This document shows positions 59,856 to 64,000 of a stretch of 64,000 nucleotides of DNA, piece by piece. Under the pieces are notes generated by a model. The model saw only the letters and a list, made by a program, of their open reading frames with translations, was not told the origin of the DNA and searched no databases. Made by a program: the position numbers and the translations under genes. Position 1 is the stretch's first letter. Every line of letters begins with the position of its first letter. Source of the DNA: UBA4285 sp050944355 (GTDB taxonomy: Bacteria; Bacillota; Clostridia; Lachnospirales; Lachnospiraceae); contig JBMNQX010000001.1 in the NCBI GenBank assembly GCA_050944355.1, positions 186,001 through 250,000 of the forward strand. The letters run 5' to 3'.

Positions 59856-60482
59856 TTGGATCATCAGATTACAGAGATCCGAAAGCTGTCAAAATCCAAA
59901 GTGCTTGTCACAGTGGATGACGAGGACACGATTCCGCTTTACGCAGGCGAACTGAAGAAATACAGAATCCGTGAAAACGGCACGATCAGCCCGGAGGCTT
60001 ATGACGGCATCCGGGCTGATCTTGGCAAAAGAGCCCTGACCCGCTGCCTGCATCTGCTGAAAGAACGCGATTATCTGCAGGCAGAGATAGAGAATAAACT
60101 AAGACGAAGCGGGTATCCGGACGATATTATCGAAGCGGTGACGCAGCGCCTGAGAAGAGAGCATTTTCTGGACGATGCCCGTTACATTGGCAGTTATCTG
60201 GATTTTCACGGGGGCGAAAAGAGCCGCAGAGCGGTGGCTGAATTTCTGAGGAGCAAAGGGGCGGATCCGTCGGCCGTTGACAAGGCCTGTGAGAAATATT
60301 ACGGGGAAAGACCGGGCACGGAAACAGCTCTCGCCGCCGCTCTTCTCAAGAAGAAGCTGCGCGCCGGGGATGATCTTTCAGACTGGAATACCGCGCAGAA
60401 ATATAAGGCATATTTGTATCGCAAAGGATTTTCCACGGATACAATTGAGCGCGCTTTCCGGGAATGTGAGTCAGCCGTCTGA
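59856..60482 (+). CDS. recX: Regulatory protein RecX
   Basis: A 208-residue modulator that binds RecA filaments. Three-helix repeats of RecX type: ALTRCLHLLKERDYLQAEI, RLRREHFLDDARYIGSYLDF and LYRKGFSTDTIERAF. The TTG start is two bases after recA, with AAAGGAG upstream; no ATG fits. SOS control would be shared with recA. Confidence 0.9.
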   Translation: MDHQITEIRKLSKSKVLVTVDDEDTIPLYAGELKKYRIRENGTISPEAYDGIRADLGKRALTRCLHLLKERDYLQAEIENKLRRSGYPDDIIEAVTQRLRREHFLDDARYIGSYLDFHGGEKSRRAVAEFLRSKGADPSAVDKACEKYYGERPGTETALAAALLKKKLRAGDDLSDWNTAQKYKAYLYRKGFSTDTIERAFRECESAV

Positions 60483-60517
60483 CGGAATGTTCCCGAAAAG
60501 CCCTGAAAACACGAATC

Positions 60518-60546
60518 TTGACAGCTTATTAAATTGCGGTTAAAAT
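60518..60546 (+). promoter_or_regulatory. Promoter of rny
   Basis: TTGACA (60518-60523) and TAAAAT (60541-60546), 17-base spacing. Confidence 0.85.
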
Positions 60547-60592
60547 TTCTTGTGTTGTGTAAAGCAGCAAAATATTTTTAGGAGGCGCTCTT

Positions 60593-62137
60593 GTGCTGTA
60601 TGTTATTATCGTGGCCATTACGGCTGTGGTAGCAGCAGGGGCCGCTTGGTACGCCGCCAATAAGTCCAGAGACAAAAAGGATGAAGAATCCCTTCAAAGC
60701 GCTCAGACAAAGGCGAGGCAGATCATCGATGATGCTTTAAAGCAGGCTGAGTCAACAAAAAAAGAAACCCTTCTCGCAGCCAAGGAAGAAGCTCTGCGCT
60801 CTAAGAATGAGGCAGAGAGAGAATTCCGCGAGAGACGGGCGGAAATTTCCAAGAATGAACATCGCGTTCAGAACAAGGAAGAGCAGCTTGACAAGAAAGC
60901 GGATTCGCTTGAAAAGCGCGAACAGGAACTTGCCAGAAAAGAAGACGACCTGAGTAAGGCGAGAAAACAAGTGGACACCCTCACGGCAAAGAGACTGCAG
61001 GAACTTGAACGAATTTCAGGTCTTACCTCCGAACAGGCAAAAGAAGTTTTGCTGAAATCTGTTGAAGAAAGTGTTAAGCACGACGCTGCTGTCATGATCA
61101 AGAACACTGAGAGCAGGGCCAAAGAGGAAGCTGACAAGAAGGCGAGAGATATCGTCGTCAACGCGATTCAGCGCTGCGCGATGGACAATGTCGCCGAGGC
61201 GACCATATCGGTTGTACAGCTTCCGAACGACGACATGAAGGGAAGGATCATCGGCCGTGAAGGCCGCAATATCCGGACGCTTGAGACTCTCACCGGTGTT
61301 GAGCTGATTATTGACGACACGCCGGATGCGGTCGTTCTTTCCGGATTCGATCCGATCCGCCGGGAAGTTGCCAGAATCGCGCTTGAAAAGCTGATTGTCG
61401 ACGGACGTATTCATCCGGCGAGAATCGAAGAGATGGTCGAGAAGGCAAGAAGAGAAGTCGACCAGATCATCAAGGAAGCCGGCGAGAATGCCGCACTGGA
61501 GGTTGGCGTACACGGGCTGAATCCGGAGCTGGTAAAGCTGATCGGCCGGATGAAGTACCGCACAAGCTACGGTCAGAATGCACTGCAGCATTCCATCGAG
61601 GTTGCGCAGATTTCCGGACTTATCGCTTCCGAAGTCGGCACCGACGTGAAGATGGCGAAGCGCGCGGGACTCCTGCATGACATCGGCAAGTCGGTTGACC
61701 ACGAGATCGAAGGTACTCATGTGCAGATCGGCGTTGATATCTGCAAGAAGTATAAAGAGAACCCGATTATCATCAATGCCGTCGCAGCCCACCATGGAGA
61801 CTGCGAGCCGGAAAGTCTTATCGCTGTTATCGTACAGGCTGCCGATACCATCTCGGCTGCCCGTCCGGGAGCGAGAAGAGAAACCATGGAAGCTTACACA
61901 AACAGATTAAAGCAGCTTGAGGACATCACGAACTCGTTCAAGGGAGTTCAGAAGTCCTATGCTATTCAGGCAGGTCGGGAAGTACGAGTTATGGTGATTC
62001 CGGAAGTCGTCAACGATAACGACATGGTGCTTCTGGCTCACGATATTTCAAAGCAGATCGAAGATCAGATGGAATATCCGGGACAGATCAAAGTCAGTGT
62101 TATCAGAGAATCACGTGCAGTTGATTATGCTAAATAA
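60593..62137 (+). CDS. rny: Ribonuclease Y
   Basis: A 514-residue membrane-anchored endoribonuclease starting mRNA decay in Firmicutes. N-terminal transmembrane helix (YVIIVAITAVVAAGAAW), a long charged coiled coil (about residues 25-185), KH domain (MKGRIIGREGRNIRTLETLTG) and HD domain (HDIGKSVDHEIEGTHVQIG). The start is GTG preceded by AGGAGG. Length is standard. Confidence 0.97.
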   Translation: MLYVIIVAITAVVAAGAAWYAANKSRDKKDEESLQSAQTKARQIIDDALKQAESTKKETLLAAKEEALRSKNEAEREFRERRAEISKNEHRVQNKEEQLDKKADSLEKREQELARKEDDLSKARKQVDTLTAKRLQELERISGLTSEQAKEVLLKSVEESVKHDAAVMIKNTESRAKEEADKKARDIVVNAIQRCAMDNVAEATISVVQLPNDDMKGRIIGREGRNIRTLETLTGVELIIDDTPDAVVLSGFDPIRREVARIALEKLIVDGRIHPARIEEMVEKARREVDQIIKEAGENAALEVGVHGLNPELVKLIGRMKYRTSYGQNALQHSIEVAQISGLIASEVGTDVKMAKRAGLLHDIGKSVDHEIEGTHVQIGVDICKKYKENPIIINAVAAHHGDCEPESLIAVIVQAADTISAARPGARRETMEAYTNRLKQLEDITNSFKGVQKSYAIQAGREVRVMVIPEVVNDNDMVLLAHDISKQIEDQMEYPGQIKVSVIRESRAVDYAK

Positions 62138-62157
62138 GCTATCAGAAGACAAAGAAG

Positions 62158-62189
62158 TCCGGAAGGCGGGAAACCTTCCGGATTTTTTT
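62158..62189 (+). terminator. Terminator of rny
   Basis: TCCGGAAGG/CCTTCCGGA, 7-base loop, then seven T. The remaining ~180 bases to the next gene are A/T-rich and hold presumably its promoter; I cannot fix a -35/-10 pair. Confidence 0.93.
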
Positions 62190-62369
62190 GTACAAAAGAC
62201 GAAACGGCTGTCAGTCTTTCGGCCTGGCTTATTCAGATGCCGGCCGCAGTAGTTAATATTTCAAATTAAACCCTTAACTTTCTTTTGTTTATTAATTTGA
62301 ACTTGCGTTTTTTCTCTTGCACTTGTATTGTATTAATTGTGTGTCTGAAGTATGAAGGAGGGATTGTCA

Positions 62370-63665
62370 ATGAAGTACACGGATATGAAAACCGAAGAGC
62401 TGAAAACACTGGAAGCGTCTCTTGAAAAGCAGTATGAAGACGCAAAAGCGGAAGGCCTGAAGCTGGATATGTCCAGAGGAAAGCCGGCTACGGATCAGCT
62501 CGCTTCTGTTTCAAAAGGAATTCTTGATGTACTGAACAGCACATCGGATCTTCATGCCGAGGACGGCATGGACTGCGCCAATTACGGCGATCTGACGGGC
62601 ATTCCGGAGTGCAGAAGACTTCTCGCGGAAATGGTCGGCACGACGCCGGACCATGTATTTGTCTTTGGCGAATCCAGTCTGAACATCATGTATGATCAGG
62701 TGTCCAGAAGCTTTATGCACGGTGTGTGCGGTTCGACACCGTGGTACAGACTTGATGAAGTGAAGTGGCTCTGCCCGGTACCCGGGTATGACAGACATTT
62801 CGGCGTCACAGAGAGCTTCGGCGTAAAGATGATCAACATCCCGATGCACGAAGACGGCCCTGATATGGATCTCGTCGAGAAATACGTGGAAAATGATCCT
62901 GCCGTCAAAGGCATCTGGTGTGTGCCGAAGTACTCGAACCCACAGGGATATACGTATTCGGAAGAGACGGTCAGACGTTTCGCCGCGTTAAAACCGGCTG
63001 CCGAAGATTTCCGGATATACTGGGACAATGCATACGGCGTGCACCATCTCTACGGAGACCGCAAACCGGACGAACTGCCTGATATCATTTCAGAGTGCGA
63101 AAAAGCGGGAAATCCGGACATTGTGTTCGAATTCTTCTCGACGAGCAAGATCAGCTTTCCGGGATCTGGCGTTTCCGGAATCGCAGCCTCAAAAAAGAAT
63201 CTCGATGACATCAAAAAGACTATGTCTGTCCAGATCATCGGCCACGACAAGCTGAATCAGCTCATGCATGCCAGATACTTCAAAAATGCCGCGGGCATTG
63301 AGGCACAGATGAGAAAACACGCCGAGTTCATCCGCCCGAAATTTGACGCGCTGCTTTCCATACTTGACAGGGATCTGTCCGGGACGGGAACCGGCTGCTG
63401 GACGAACCCGAACGGCGGCTATTTTGTCTCGTTTGACTCAGCTCTGAAAGGCTGTGCAAAGGAAATCGTCCGGCTCTGCGCCGAGGCGGGCGTCAAACTG
63501 ACCGGCGCGGGCGCATCGTTTCCGTATCACAAAGATCCGGATGACACGAACATCCGACTCGCTCCGACATATCCGTCTGTCGGGGATCTCACAAAGGCGG
63601 CGGAAATCTTCACGCTTTGTGTCAGACTTGTGAGTGTCAGAAAAATTCTTGAGGAGAGAGCCTGA
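62370..63665 (+). CDS. Aspartate-type aminotransferase (Asp_aminotransf / MocR-like group)
   Basis: A 431-residue fold-type I PLP enzyme. Seen: LDMSRGKPATDQL near the N terminus, NYGDLTGIPECRRLLAEM, CVPKYSNPQGYTYSEE, IYWDNAYGVHHL (PLP contacts) and FFSTSKISFPGSGVSG with the Schiff-base lysine. This pattern is that of the separate aspartate aminotransferase group, distinct from the class I enzyme at 10.7 kb. ATG 62370 follows GAAGGAGG. Its stop overlaps the proC start by one base, suggesting amino-acid metabolism in an operon. Confidence 0.85.
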   Translation: MKYTDMKTEELKTLEASLEKQYEDAKAEGLKLDMSRGKPATDQLASVSKGILDVLNSTSDLHAEDGMDCANYGDLTGIPECRRLLAEMVGTTPDHVFVFGESSLNIMYDQVSRSFMHGVCGSTPWYRLDEVKWLCPVPGYDRHFGVTESFGVKMINIPMHEDGPDMDLVEKYVENDPAVKGIWCVPKYSNPQGYTYSEETVRRFAALKPAAEDFRIYWDNAYGVHHLYGDRKPDELPDIISECEKAGNPDIVFEFFSTSKISFPGSGVSGIAASKKNLDDIKKTMSVQIIGHDKLNQLMHARYFKNAAGIEAQMRKHAEFIRPKFDALLSILDRDLSGTGTGCWTNPNGGYFVSFDSALKGCAKEIVRLCAEAGVKLTGAGASFPYHKDPDDTNIRLAPTYPSVGDLTKAAEIFTLCVRLVSVRKILEERA

Positions 63666-64000
63666 TGAAAATTGGTTTCATTGGAATGGGAAATATGGGC
63701 TCGGCCATGGCGGCCGGTGCCTGCCGGAAGTTTGGAGCCGAAAACGTACTCTTTTCAGTTCCGGATCAGGAGCACGGCAGATCAGTCAGCCGCGAGACAG
63801 GGATGCGCTTTGTCCTGACAAATGATCAGGCGGCGCGCGCGGACATTGTTGTTCTGGCCGTAAAGCCGCAGGTTTACGCCGCTGTCGCGCAAGAAATACG
63901 GCCGGTGCTCTCTGAAGAATCAATCGTTATTTCACCGGCCCCCGGTATAACGATAGAAAATTTGTCAGGGATGCTCGGCGGTCACGAAAAAATCGCGCGG
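63665..64000 (+). CDS. proC: Pyrroline-5-carboxylate reductase, N-terminal part, cut by the window edge
   Basis: The first 112 residues of ProC, which reduces pyrroline-5-carboxylate to proline with NAD(P)H. The N-terminal Rossmann fold is clear: MKIGFIGMGNMGSAMAAG, then ARADIVVLAVKPQVYAAVAQEI and IVISPAPGITIENL. The common SxxAG(V/I) block reads SPAPGI. The ATG overlaps the previous stop by one base. Incomplete at the right edge. Confidence 0.92.
   Translation, partial: MKIGFIGMGNMGSAMAAGACRKFGAENVLFSVPDQEHGRSVSRETGMRFVLTNDQAARADIVVLAVKPQVYAAVAQEIRPVLSEESIVISPAPGITIENLSGMLGGHEKIAR

Noticed and set aside
1..64000. CRISPR arrays, insertion sequences, prophage or integrative elements
   Set aside because: No regularly spaced direct repeats, transposase, integrase or structural phage genes were seen; the window reads as core chromosome.

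Overview
The window looks like ordinary core chromosome of an anaerobic, low-G+C-lineage Gram-positive (Clostridia, most likely Lachnospiraceae), although its own base composition is a little above 50% G+C by eye. The placement rests on an HrcA/CIRCE heat-shock circuit, a LexA box of the Firmicutes type in front of recA, the sufCBDSU gene order, RNase Y, RqcH, RibU with an FMN riboswitch, pyruvate phosphate dikinase, a glycerol operon ending in a DUF1667 gene, and several proteins I know mainly from Lachnospiraceae (DUF5721, DUF6465, a GlgX-like pseudoenzyme). I see no phage, IS element, CRISPR array or rRNA. Most genes are on the + strand. The exceptions are the left edge (htpG, DUF5721, two tRNAs), a LysR gene, a giant activase-like gene and rqcH.

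Layout. 1-1.5 kb: htpG (cut by the window edge) with a CIRCE site, a DUF5721 gene and tRNA-Thr/tRNA-Gly, all on the minus strand. 1.6-7.9 kb: a PflX-type radical SAM protein, a GlgX-like protein that has lost its catalytic residues, a TPR protein, a HAD phosphatase, a small unknown protein, a divergent HPr, a lysine/alanine repeat protein with a DUF6465 tail, and a CarD-like regulator behind a promoter-proximal terminator. 8-17.7 kb: valS, an aminotransferase, FMN riboswitch-ribU, NAD synthetase, a membrane-anchored SurA_N-type protein and two HAD phosphatases. 17.7-28.6 kb: a LysR regulator divergent from sufCBDSU, then the glycerol operon (glpK, two FAD oxidoreductases, DUF1667). 28.6-38.4 kb: clpB (CIRCE), ppdK, a signal-less ParB-like/BMP fusion with a metallophosphoesterase, and asd.

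38.5-48.1 kb: yfbR-topB-glmS-hexapeptide protein, facing a 1428-residue protein with two 2-hydroxyacyl-CoA dehydratase activase domains plus dehydratase-like parts. 48.2-64 kb: a rhomboid-like zinc-ribbon membrane protein, pyk, tyrS, rqcH (minus), yicC-gmk-rpoZ-rimO-pgsA-cinA-like, recA-recX, rny, an aspartate-type aminotransferase and proC (cut by the edge).

Themes. The set gives an anaerobic fermentative core: PEP/pyruvate exchange through PpdK and Pyk, glycerol use by an anaerobic G3P dehydrogenase set, and Fe-S cluster assembly by SUF. Most promising for novelty are (i) a 9-mer, TGACAAATG, with 17 exact copies on both strands where about 0.5 would be expected by chance, concentrated between genes; (ii) the single-chain double-activase protein; (iii) the cytoplasmic ParB-like/BMP fusion; (iv) the GH13 pseudoenzyme; and (v) several undescribed inverted repeats in the suf, glpK and ppdK control regions and an apparent attenuator in front of carD.
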